A stretch of DNA of 35,401 bases, taken from NCBI GenBank assembly GCA_002682945.1, contig NYSL01000026.1, positions 51,614-87,014 of the forward strand. Direction: 5' to 3'. The DNA is from Cryomorphaceae bacterium. Lineage in GTDB: Bacteria; Bacteroidota; Bacteroidia; Flavobacteriales; Schleiferiaceae. Positions 7,872 through 15,479 of this stretch are shown piece after piece; within the stretch, counting starts at the first letter, position 1; each line of letters opens with the position of its first letter. The notes under the pieces were generated by a model. That model was not told the DNA's origin, searched no databases, and saw only the letters and a program-made list of their open reading frames with translations. A program made the translations under genes and the position numbers.

Positions 7872-9380
7872 ATGAAACAACATAAGTCGAAACAACTCTT
7901 GAGTGATTGCCGATCTCTATTAACTTTAGGTCTCTTCGCACTATTATTTTCGTGCCGACCTGATCATTCGACAGCTTTTGACCCTTTAGACATTGAGTTC
8001 TCAAAAGATACCATATATCTCGATACAGTTTTTAATGCAATAGGAAGCTCAACTAGAAGTTTTACAATACGTAATAAAAGTGATCAAAATATTTTGCTCG
8101 ATAAAATAAAATTAGGGATGGGTGATGATAGCCCGTTTAGATTCAATATTAATGGAATACATGGTGTTGAATTAAACGATATCGTTTTACCAGCCTCAGA
8201 TAGCCTTTGGGTATTCATTGAACTTACATCACCCCCAGGAGCTTTACAAATGCTATGGACTGACTCTCTAATATTTACTAATAAAGGATTAAGTGATGAT
8301 GTCAAACTTATTTCACTGGCTTACGATGCACATTTTCATTTTCCGAATAAAATTTATACAATTAAACGAAACCCGCCGCTAACAAATATTGAAATTCCAT
8401 ATTCAATTTTACCCTCTAACTCAACTTGGTCAAATGATAAACCACATGTAGTATATGGTTATGCCGTAATTGATAGTGGCTCCTCACTCGAAATAATGAA
8501 AGAAGCAAGTATTCATTTTCACTCAGGCTCGGGTCTTTGGGTCGCTTCTGGAGGTATTTTACATGTCGATCAGGATAATACCGGAAGTTATTCTGACCCT
8601 ATTGTTTTTGAAGGGGATCGCCTGGAACCTTTTTACAGCAATATTGCGGGTCAATGGGGAGGATTGTTAGGGGGTATTTTTATACAACGCGGTAGTAAAG
8701 TCAAAATAAATAATGCTTGGATAAAAAATGGCACAATTGGTATCAGATGTGATTCCATAGGAGAATTTGGAGAAAGCAACTTATTAATAAGAAATACCAG
8801 AATCACCGATTTTAGTCGGGTTAGTATATACAGCGGGTTTGGCAATATTGAGATGGAGAATGTTACTATTGCTAACTCCGGTTTGTATTCATTATACTGC
8901 CTAGGGGGAAGAGTTTTTGCAGACCATTGTACTTTCATAAATGAATTTCCATCTGCCCGATCGACTCCTTCGATTGGGCTTTTTAATCGTTATGAAGATG
9001 CATCGGGACAATATCGATACAGAGATCTGAATGAAGCCTATTTTGGGAATTGTATTATTTCTGGAAACAAAGAGTCTGAAATAGGATTCGATTTTGACGC
9101 CAATGGTAAATTTAATTACAAAATGGAGGGCTCATTGATTAAACTCGTTACAAACCCTGTGAATGGAAACTATGACATTAATAATCCTAATTATTTTAAA
9201 CAATGTGTTTTTAATAAATCTCCAAACTTCATATTTCCAGAATCATACAATTTTCAGTTGGATTCAAACTCGGAAGCAATCGATATTGGAGTGATTGGTC
9301 CAGCTATCAGAGTTCCTTTTGATCCCAATAACGTAAACAGAACAATTACGCCAGATGCAGGAACTTTTGAAAAAAATTAA
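7872..9380 (+). CDS. Putative lipoprotein with right-handed beta-helix region
   Basis: This 502-residue protein has a charged N-terminus, a hydrophobic segment and a lipobox-like end LLFSC, so Cys28 would be lipidated and the protein anchored in the envelope. Residues about 45-150 look like an immunoglobulin-like anchor domain (SFTIRNKSDQNILLDKIKLG). Residues about 190-400 contain repeated short strands such as VVYGYAVIDSGSSLEI, GGILHVDQ, NLLIRNTRI and GNIEMENVTIANSGLYSLYC, typical of a right-handed parallel beta-helix. The function is unknown; such folds often bind or cleave polysaccharide, but no catalytic motif is evident. It is divergent from rpmE2 (75 bp gap) and ends 1 bp from the convergent acyl-CoA reductase gene. 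No type IX C-terminal tag was recognised. Confidence 0.72.
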   Translation: MKQHKSKQLLSDCRSLLTLGLFALLFSCRPDHSTAFDPLDIEFSKDTIYLDTVFNAIGSSTRSFTIRNKSDQNILLDKIKLGMGDDSPFRFNINGIHGVELNDIVLPASDSLWVFIELTSPPGALQMLWTDSLIFTNKGLSDDVKLISLAYDAHFHFPNKIYTIKRNPPLTNIEIPYSILPSNSTWSNDKPHVVYGYAVIDSGSSLEIMKEASIHFHSGSGLWVASGGILHVDQDNTGSYSDPIVFEGDRLEPFYSNIAGQWGGLLGGIFIQRGSKVKINNAWIKNGTIGIRCDSIGEFGESNLLIRNTRITDFSRVSIYSGFGNIEMENVTIANSGLYSLYCLGGRVFADHCTFINEFPSARSTPSIGLFNRYEDASGQYRYRDLNEAYFGNCIISGNKESEIGFDFDANGKFNYKMEGSLIKLVTNPVNGNYDINNPNYFKQCVFNKSPNFIFPESYNFQLDSNSEAIDIGVIGPAIRVPFDPNNVNRTITPDAGTFEKN

Positions 9381-9381
9381 A

Positions 9382-10365
9382 TCATAATTTCAGACAAAAC
9401 GATAAGTTGTCTACACCATCAGCATAATCCCACAGATTGGGTTTTTGAGAATTTCCAAATGATGTTTGAAAATCTCTTCCAACAACTGTTTGAATCTGAT
9501 TCTCGATTCTTGTTAATTTGAGATTTAAGTCTTCTTGATTATCATAAAAGGAATAATTCACAATACCCGTTGGAGGTTTTAAATTCGAAGATTCGGTCAT
9601 TATTGCAAAATTATTTTCGAGAAATTTTATCCCATTGAGCATTAACAGGGCCCTTTGGTAATTAAAATTTGATGAATACTTGTTATGATTTAATATGTAG
9701 CCCCAATGAGGCCATGACTCAAAAATTCTTTGAATATTAAAATTATGAGGAAGAAAAAGGTGTGTAACACTTCTGCATCCCCTGCCAAAGTATTGAAATA
9801 TATCATTTGAAAGTAAGTTTAATTCATTAGTGGTGATATCTTCAGTAATAACTGACACGGAAGTTCTGGAGCCTCTTAGGATTCTTGGAATATCTCTAAA
9901 ATAATAGTTGAAATATCTTTGAGTATTGTTGTTCCCCGTCGCTATGATCGCATCTACACCATTCATTTTATCTACTACCTTCATAGATGATTTTGAATCT
10001 ATTTGAGATAGGGTATCGACAACTTTCTTACATAAGATTTGATCATCTGAAGAAGGTTTATAATAAACTTCATTTCCCGAAATATAAGCGCAAATAATAT
10101 CATGAAGTCCGACTAAAGGCAAGTTCCCCGCGCAGATAATTCCTATTTTCTTCGGAATAGAAACTTTTTTTAACTCATAACTATTTATCCATTTTGATAA
10201 ATTTTCAACGCTCAAAGATTGACACCATGAAAGTATTGAGTATTTGACAAAATCAACTGTAAACCAAGGGTTTTGTTCCTTTACCTTTTTCAGTAAATCC
10301 TCATCACTTGACATTAATTTCATTTTATTACCAAGCTCGAAAAGAGAATCTAAATGTCTGTGCAT
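9382..10365 (-). CDS. Acyl-CoA reductase, LuxC-like
   Basis: This encodes 327 residues counted from the ATG at 10365. An in-frame ATG at 10389 would put the promoter box inside the gene, so the shorter start is preferred. The fold is aldehyde-dehydrogenase-like, as in LuxC, which reduces activated fatty acids to aldehydes with NADPH. Visible motifs are the nucleotide-binding block GIICAGNLPLVGLHDI at about 75-90, YYKPSSDD near 101, and GRGCRSVTHLFLP with the presumed catalytic Cys197. There is no LuxD or LuxE nearby, so a bioluminescence role is not implied. In Bacteroidota this gene recurs beside a divergent ferredoxin and serC, as here. The physiological substrate is unknown. Confidence 0.85.
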   Translation of the reverse strand: MHRHLDSLFELGNKMKLMSSDEDLLKKVKEQNPWFTVDFVKYSILSWCQSLSVENLSKWINSYELKKVSIPKKIGIICAGNLPLVGLHDIICAYISGNEVYYKPSSDDQILCKKVVDTLSQIDSKSSMKVVDKMNGVDAIIATGNNNTQRYFNYYFRDIPRILRGSRTSVSVITEDITTNELNLLSNDIFQYFGRGCRSVTHLFLPHNFNIQRIFESWPHWGYILNHNKYSSNFNYQRALLMLNGIKFLENNFAIMTESSNLKPPTGIVNYSFYDNQEDLNLKLTRIENQIQTVVGRDFQTSFGNSQKPNLWDYADGVDNLSFCLKL

Positions 10366-10370
10366 AATTA

Positions 10371-10378
10371 CAAATGTA
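10371..10378 (-). promoter_or_regulatory. -7 promoter box for the acyl-CoA reductase gene (TACATTTG)
   Basis: On the minus strand this reads TACATTTG, an exact TANNTTTG match. It ends 5 nt before the preferred ATG at 10365, so the transcript would have almost no leader. It overlaps the oppositely oriented ferredoxin box by 2 bp. No clear -33 TTG is visible. Confidence 0.6.
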
Positions 10379-10384
10379 TCTTTG
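10377..10384 (+). promoter_or_regulatory. -7 promoter box for the ferredoxin gene (TATCTTTG)
   Basis: TATCTTTG matches TANNTTTG exactly and lies 16 nt before the ferredoxin ATG at 10401. It shares bases 10377-10378 with the divergent box for the acyl-CoA reductase gene. A direct repeat TGTGCA (10359-10364 and 10383-10388) flanks the pair. No good -33 element is visible. Confidence 0.6.
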
Positions 10385-10400
10385 TGCAAAAGTACAGATC

Positions 10401-10751
10401 ATGGCTATTAAGATAACGGATGAATGTATCAACTGCGGAGCCTGCGAACCTGAATGTCCTAATACGGCAATTTATGAAGGAGGAATGGAGTGGAGATTTG
10501 GGGAAGGAACAGAGTTAAAAGGAGAAATAGTGAGTACCTCTGGTAATGAAACCAATGCTGAAAAACCGCAAGAACCGGTGAGTTTTGATTATTATTTCAT
10601 CGCTACAGATAAGTGTACAGAGTGCATTGGGTTTCATGAGACTCCTCAGTGCGCAGAGGTATGCCCTGTCGATTGTTGCGTTCCTGACGAGGAAAATGTT
10701 GAGAGTAATTCCTCACTGGAAAAGAAAAAATCTTTTCTACACGCAGAATGA
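10401..10751 (+). CDS. 2x[4Fe-4S] ferredoxin-like protein
   Basis: This encodes 116 residues counted from [11 protein letters not shown]; an upstream in-frame ATG would overlap the promoter box. The first cluster site is C9-x2-C12-x2-C15-x3-C19-P. The second is C72-x2-C75-x8-C84-x3-C88-P, followed by an extra Cys pair (C92, C93). The stretched spacing in the second site ([16 protein letters not shown]) is typical of the Allochromatium-type bacterial ferredoxins. It is a cytosolic electron carrier. The divergent position next to the acyl-CoA reductase is conserved in Bacteroidota and hints at a functional link, although NADPH is the usual LuxC donor. Its stop overlaps the next start by 4 bp. 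Confidence 0.92.
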   Translation: MAIKITDECINCGACEPECPNTAIYEGGMEWRFGEGTELKGEIVSTSGNETNAEKPQEPVSFDYYFIATDKCTECIGFHETPQCAEVCPVDCCVPDEENVESNSSLEKKKSFLHAE

Positions 10752-11584
10752 AGTTAAAAACTCTAACGGGATTATTTTTTATTTATTCATTAGTCAGTTT
10801 TTCCCAAACTAATTCTACTCAAAGCATCTCTCCAGAAAATCAAAACCCAAAAGTTCAATTCTTTTTAACCTCCCTAAAAAATTGCGATTTCCAGAATTTA
10901 GAACTATCAGCATCAAACAGGCTCCGAGCAGGGAGAAATATGGATTCACTTATAAATCATGCTCTAAATTCAGATTTTTTAAGGCCTTTAATCTTGGATG
11001 AAGAACACTTACCAAAAGGTGTTCTTTTCTCAAAATCAGAGGATGAAAAAATTCGAACCTATACATGGGCAGTACCCATGAAAAAGGGGGTATATGAATT
11101 CTTTGGCCAAGTTTTAATTAATAATAAGCGAGTTGAACGTCTAATTGATATTCTCAATTTTGACGAAAATGATCAACTGGATCAAAATCATTGGCCCGGA
11201 GGTCTAATATATCATATCGAATTAACTAAATATAGGGGCAAGCGTCATTATTTATCATTATCATTTCGTCCAAACAAAAAAAATATTCAAATGAAAATTA
11301 TTGAACCTATAATAGTTGGAGCAAAAAATATATATTTTGGAGCCTCAGTATTTGCGATAAGCAACTTTAATGATAAATATTTTGAAAAACCCCCAAAACG
11401 TTTAATTCTCAGATACTCACCTAAAGTAAGTGCCACAATTCATAGCATATCAAAAAATAAAGAAATTGTAATTGATAATCTAGGTCCGATGGGTTCGAAA
11501 ATACGAGGAAATTATATCGACTATGGACCTACTCTTTCATCTCAGTCTATTTTTTTTAAGAGAGGAAGATGGGTAAGCAACTGA
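10748..11584 (+). CDS. Conserved secreted protein of unknown function
   Basis: This 278-residue protein has a signal peptide in residues 1-20 (ends SLVSFSQ). It is not assigned to a named family. Visible features are a central [20 protein letters not shown] strand pair and an acidic, aromatic C-terminus with [20 protein letters not shown] and a final RGRWVSN. The combination of a tryptophan-containing strand, a D-x-L-x-P motif and a terminal G-x-W resembles a family of uncharacterised Bacteroidota periplasmic or cell-surface proteins that I recall only from general pattern. The start codon overlaps the ferredoxin stop (ATGA), so it is co-transcribed with the ferredoxin gene. No catalytic residues are evident. 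Confidence 0.75.
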   Translation: MKLKTLTGLFFIYSLVSFSQTNSTQSISPENQNPKVQFFLTSLKNCDFQNLELSASNRLRAGRNMDSLINHALNSDFLRPLILDEEHLPKGVLFSKSEDEKIRTYTWAVPMKKGVYEFFGQVLINNKRVERLIDILNFDENDQLDQNHWPGGLIYHIELTKYRGKRHYLSLSFRPNKKNIQMKIIEPIIVGAKNIYFGASVFAISNFNDKYFEKPPKRLILRYSPKVSATIHSISKNKEIVIDNLGPMGSKIRGNYIDYGPTLSSQSIFFKRGRWVSN

Positions 11585-11626
11585 TTTGAAAAACTAAATT
11601 CCCCTAAAATTGTTCTCGTGCTTTGA

Positions 11627-11634
11627 TATCTTTG
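11627..11634 (+). promoter_or_regulatory. -7 promoter box for the serC operon (TATCTTTG)
   Basis: TATCTTTG is an exact TANNTTTG match that ends 28 nt before the serC ATG. It lies in the 78-bp gap after the preceding gene. A TTG at 11610-11612 is 14 bp upstream, a little close for a -33 element. It probably drives serC, serA, the DUF1015 gene, the YggS gene and perhaps the nuclease gene. Confidence 0.65.
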
Positions 11635-11662
11635 CAGTATTAAAAAATATCATTCCTCAATA

Positions 11663-12721
11663 ATGAAAAAACACAATTTCTCGGCCGGACCTTGCATTTT
11701 ATATCCAGAGGTAATAAAAGGAGCATCAGAGGCAATAAATAATTTTAAAGAAATGGACTTATCTCTTTTAGAAATAAGTCATCGAGATAAAAATTTTGTT
11801 GATGTTATGGAAGAAGTAAGAGAATTATCAAAAGAAATAATGGCTCTAGAAGATGATTTTGAAGTGCTTTTTCTTCAAGGTGGAGCGAGTCTACAGTTTT
11901 GTATGACACCTTACAACTTTATGAAAAAAAATGGAGTTGCAGGATATTCGATTACTGGTACTTGGGCAAAAAAAGCCGCAAAAGAAGGGTCATTATTTGG
12001 TCAGGTAATAGAGGTTGGGTCCTCAGCAGAAGAGAATTTTAACTACATCCCAAAAAAATTGAAAATTACCAAGAATATGGACTATCTGCATTTAACCTCG
12101 AATAATACAATTGTGGGTACGCAAATTAAAGATTTTCCAAATACGGATATTCCTTTAGTTTGTGATATGTCATCAGATATTTTTAGTCGGCAAATAAATT
12201 TTAATCAATTCTCGTTGATTTATGCAGGAGCGCAAAAAAATATTGGACCGGCTGGAACAACTCTTGTTGCAGTAAGGAAAAGTGCATTGGGAAAAACAGC
12301 GAGAGATATTCCCAGCATGTTAGATTATGAAAAACATATTAAATCAGACTCTATGTTTAATACCCCCCCTGTATTTAGCGTTTATACATGCCTGCTGACT
12401 TTGAGAGCTTTAAAACATAATGGAGGCCTTTCAATAATTGAAGAGCAAAATAAGTTAAAAGCAAATCATTTATACAAAGAAATTGAGAGAAATGAGCTTT
12501 TTGAAGGAGTAGCAAAAAAAGAGGATAGATCTAGCATGAATGTCTGCTTTCTGTTAAAAGATGAGTCTCTAAAAGAAAAATTTGACAAGCTTTGTTCGGA
12601 GGCAGGCATTGTTGGAATCAACGGCCATCGATCTGTTGGAGGATATCGAGCTTCGATATATAATGCTTTGCCATTTGAGAGTGTTAGAATATTGACAGAA
12701 GTAATGAATCATTTAGATTAA
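11663..12721 (+). CDS. serC: Phosphoserine aminotransferase
   Basis: This is a 352-residue PLP enzyme that converts 3-phosphohydroxypyruvate and glutamate to phosphoserine, step two of serine synthesis (it also acts in pyridoxal phosphate synthesis). The N-terminus KKHNFSAGPCILYPEV is characteristic. The PLP-binding lysine is Lys192 in YAGAQKNIGPAG, preceded by DMSSDIFSR at about 168-176. The C-terminal HRSVGGYRASIYNA holds the substrate-phosphate arginines. Length is normal for the Bacteroidota form. It is the first gene of a run, 23 bp before serA. Confidence 0.97.
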   Translation: MKKHNFSAGPCILYPEVIKGASEAINNFKEMDLSLLEISHRDKNFVDVMEEVRELSKEIMALEDDFEVLFLQGGASLQFCMTPYNFMKKNGVAGYSITGTWAKKAAKEGSLFGQVIEVGSSAEENFNYIPKKLKITKNMDYLHLTSNNTIVGTQIKDFPNTDIPLVCDMSSDIFSRQINFNQFSLIYAGAQKNIGPAGTTLVAVRKSALGKTARDIPSMLDYEKHIKSDSMFNTPPVFSVYTCLLTLRALKHNGGLSIIEEQNKLKANHLYKEIERNELFEGVAKKEDRSSMNVCFLLKDESLKEKFDKLCSEAGIVGINGHRSVGGYRASIYNALPFESVRILTEVMNHLD

Positions 12722-12744
12722 AAATAATTTTTGAAATTAAAAAA

Positions 12745-13695
12745 ATGAAAATTTTAGCGAACGACGGAATTGCTGATTCGGCGACCAAGATTTTAGAGCA
12801 AAATGGACATGAGCTAATTAAAACAAATGTTGCCCAAGATCATTTAGCTAAATATATCAATGATAAAAACATTGACGTTTTGCTCGTTAGATCTGCTACA
12901 AAAGCAAAAAAGGATTTAATTGATGCGTGTCCAAATCTAAAAATGATTGGTCGCGGTGGTGTTGGGATGGATAATATTGATGTTGAATATGCTAGGTCAA
13001 AATCAATTGAAGTTTTTAATACCCCAGGAGCGAGTAGTAATAGTGTTGCCGAACTTGTTTTTGCTCACCTAGGCGGATTACTTCGATTCTTACACGAATC
13101 CAATCGACAAATGCCTTTAGAAGGTGAGTCTCGATTTAAAGATTTAAAAAAATCTTATGCTAAAGGGATGGAGTTGAGAGGTAAAAAAATTGGAATAATA
13201 GGATTCGGTAGAATTGGAAAGGCTGTTGCCAGAATAGCTTACAGTTTAGGTATGAAAGTTCAAGTTCATGACCCTGTTATGAAAAACTCTGATTTTAGTA
13301 TTGAATTTTCTGATGGCCAAAAAATTGACACTGCAGCAAAGAGCCTTAATCTAAATGAAATTCTTAAAACATCTAACGTAATAACACTTCACATAGGAGG
13401 GACAAAAGAGATAATCGGAGAAAAAGAGTTAGCTCTAATGAAACCCGGGAGTTTCATAGTAAATACATCCAGAGGAGGCGTAATTAACGAAGAGGCATTA
13501 GATTTAGCTTTGGAAAACAAACATCTTGCAGGCGCTGCTCTCGATGTTTTCAACAATGAACCTCAACCTGCTATAAAGCTGTTAATGAATCCAAACTTAT
13601 CCATGACTCCACATATTGGTGCAGCTACTGTAGAAGCTCAAGAGAGAATTGGGCTTGAATTAGCCAATAATATTATTTCGTTATCGAAGAAATAG
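12745..13695 (+). CDS. serA: D-3-phosphoglycerate dehydrogenase
   Basis: This 316-residue D-2-hydroxyacid dehydrogenase oxidises 3-phosphoglycerate to 3-phosphohydroxypyruvate, the first step of serine synthesis. The NAD-binding loop is GFGRIG at 153-158. The catalytic Arg242 (NTSRGG), Glu271 (NNEP) and His289 (TPHIGAAT) are present. It lacks the C-terminal ACT domain of longer SerA enzymes, so serine feedback through that domain is not expected. It sits directly after serC, and its stop codon abuts the DUF1015 start with no gap. Confidence 0.95.
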   Translation: MKILANDGIADSATKILEQNGHELIKTNVAQDHLAKYINDKNIDVLLVRSATKAKKDLIDACPNLKMIGRGGVGMDNIDVEYARSKSIEVFNTPGASSNSVAELVFAHLGGLLRFLHESNRQMPLEGESRFKDLKKSYAKGMELRGKKIGIIGFGRIGKAVARIAYSLGMKVQVHDPVMKNSDFSIEFSDGQKIDTAAKSLNLNEILKTSNVITLHIGGTKEIIGEKELALMKPGSFIVNTSRGGVINEEALDLALENKHLAGAALDVFNNEPQPAIKLLMNPNLSMTPHIGAATVEAQERIGLELANNIISLSKK

Positions 13696-14823
13696 ATGCC
13701 ACGTTTAATCCCTTTTGCAGCCATTAGAGCACCTCGATCTCTTGCCGGATTAGTCAGTACTAGGACTTATAAAAGCTATTCTAAAACAGAATTAAAACAG
13801 AAATTAAATACCAATAGATTCTCATTTCTTCACGTCATTAAAGTTAAAAATGAAGAAAAACAAAAATTAAAAAAAATCAAGGATAATTTTCATGAGTTTC
13901 TTCAGAGAAAAATTTTTATTAAAGATGAAATCCAAAGTCTATACATCTATCAGCAAGAGAATGGAGATGAAAAGTTTTTTGGAGTCATTGGTCTTATCTC
14001 ATTGGAAGACTATGAAAAAAGTAGAATTATTAAACATGAGAATACCCTTGAAAAAAGGGAGACTTTATTTTCGAAATATTTAGATACAGTTCACTTTCAG
14101 GCAGAACCTATTTTGTTAGCCCGAAATCAAAATACAATTTGGGATGAAATAATGACCAAAACAATGGAACAGAGGCCAGAGAGTGAATTTGCAACAAGTG
14201 ACGGTGTTTTCCATAAAATATGGGTCTTATCAAAATCTGATTCCGAAATCATTAGAATCGAATCCGAGTCAATGAAAAAATTCTATGTGGCAGATGGTCA
14301 TCATCGTCTATCATCATCAGCGAAATCCAAAAGTTGTAATCATGTATTATCTCTTGTAATTGATTCAAAGCAATTAAATATTTCACCCTTTTACCGATTT
14401 ATTAAAGGGAAGGCTTTGGGTAATAGAGATTGGACTTCAATAATAAATGCAAAATTTATTGATCAAGCTCCAACAGAACTTCCTGAAGTCGGTATTTATG
14501 CTTTGGATAATCGAGGCTGGTGGCACATAAATAGCGAAAAAATTAGGTTTCCAGAATCTAAATGGATAAATGAAAATTTATTCTCACCTATTTGGGGCAT
14601 AAAAAATGAACGTAATGAAGAAAGAATACGATATCTTGAAGGGACACAAAATATGAAAAAAATAGAATCTCTTCGGAATAATGACGAAGTTATGTTCGTA
14701 TCATCTCGACCCTCTTGGGAAGAAGTGAAAAATGCATCAGATCAAGGAGTTATGCTTCCTCCTAAAAGCACTTATATCGAACCCAAGTTACGATCTGGAA
14801 TGATTATATTCTCATGGAGTTAG
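13696..14823 (+). CDS. DUF1015 family protein
   Basis: This 375-residue cytosolic protein belongs to the DUF1015 family. It begins MPRLIPFAAIRAPRSLAGLV, the usual N-terminal pattern. The hallmark motif YVADGHHRLSSSAK is near residue 200. It is somewhat shorter than the 400 or more residues common in the family. It starts at the base after the serA stop, so it is tightly coupled to serine synthesis, and the serC-serA-DUF1015 order is common in Bacteroidota. The enzymatic role is unknown to me. The D-G-H-H-R motif resembles the DGHTR-type motif of ParB/sulfiredoxin-like free serine kinases, which is suggestive but unproven. Its end overlaps the next gene by 10 bp. Confidence 0.88.
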   Translation: MPRLIPFAAIRAPRSLAGLVSTRTYKSYSKTELKQKLNTNRFSFLHVIKVKNEEKQKLKKIKDNFHEFLQRKIFIKDEIQSLYIYQQENGDEKFFGVIGLISLEDYEKSRIIKHENTLEKRETLFSKYLDTVHFQAEPILLARNQNTIWDEIMTKTMEQRPESEFATSDGVFHKIWVLSKSDSEIIRIESESMKKFYVADGHHRLSSSAKSKSCNHVLSLVIDSKQLNISPFYRFIKGKALGNRDWTSIINAKFIDQAPTELPEVGIYALDNRGWWHINSEKIRFPESKWINENLFSPIWGIKNERNEERIRYLEGTQNMKKIESLRNNDEVMFVSSRPSWEEVKNASDQGVMLPPKSTYIEPKLRSGMIIFSWS

Positions 14824-15476
14824 AGGGGAATTTTAAAACAATTCTTGATGAGATTAGTCCCTACGTCACGTTAGTTGCAGTTAGTAAGACCAAACCAGAT
14901 TCTCTCATTCTGGATGCTTACAATCTAGGACAGAAAGACTTTGGTGAGAATAGAGTTCAAGACATGAAAGGTAAAGCTCAAAGGCTTCCTAAAGATATCC
15001 GTTGGCATATGATTGGAAGAATTCAGACGAATAAAATCAAAGATTTTATTTCATATGTTCATCTAGTTCACGGTGTTGATAGATTGAAAGTTTTAAGTTC
15101 CATAAACAATGAGGCAAAAAAAATAAATAGGGTCATCGATGTACTTATCCAGGTGCATATCGCTAAAGAGGAGACTAAGACAGGTTTTTCATTTCATGAA
15201 TTAGAAGAAGTATTTTCAAATGAAAATCAAAATAAATTCAAAAACATACGAATAAGGGGCCTAATGGGCATGGCAACATTTACGGAGAATCAAAATGAGA
15301 TTCGAAAAGAATTCTCAATGCTAAAAAAAACTTTTGAAAACATAAAAAAAGCCATTAATGAGCCACATTTTGACATACTTAGCATGGGTATGAGTGGAGA
15401 TTTCCAGATAGCCATTCGGGAAGGATCAACGATGGTAAGAATTGGAACTTTATTATTCGGAAAACGTAATATTTGA
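14814..15476 (+). CDS. YggS-family pyridoxal phosphate homeostasis protein
   Basis: This 220-residue PLP-binding protein has the alanine-racemase-like barrel but no catalytic partner domain. The PLP lysine is Lys25 in LVAVSKTKP. Further family motifs are FGENRVQDMKGKAQRLP near residues 43-59, WHMIGRIQTNKIK near 64-76, and LSMGMSGDFQIAIREGSTMV with a final RIGTLLFG. Such proteins buffer the pool of free PLP and affect amino-acid metabolism. The gene overlaps the DUF1015 gene by 10 bp, which fits with the PLP enzyme SerC upstream. Confidence 0.95.
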   Translation: MELEGNFKTILDEISPYVTLVAVSKTKPDSLILDAYNLGQKDFGENRVQDMKGKAQRLPKDIRWHMIGRIQTNKIKDFISYVHLVHGVDRLKVLSSINNEAKKINRVIDVLIQVHIAKEETKTGFSFHELEEVFSNENQNKFKNIRIRGLMGMATFTENQNEIRKEFSMLKKTFENIKKAINEPHFDILSMGMSGDFQIAIREGSTMVRIGTLLFGKRNI

Positions 15477-15479
15477 GTT

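Noticed and set aside
9382-10751. A bioluminescence (lux) system suggested by the LuxC-like gene
   Set aside because: There are no luxA, luxB, luxD or luxE genes nearby, and stand-alone LuxC-like reductases are common in Bacteroidota.
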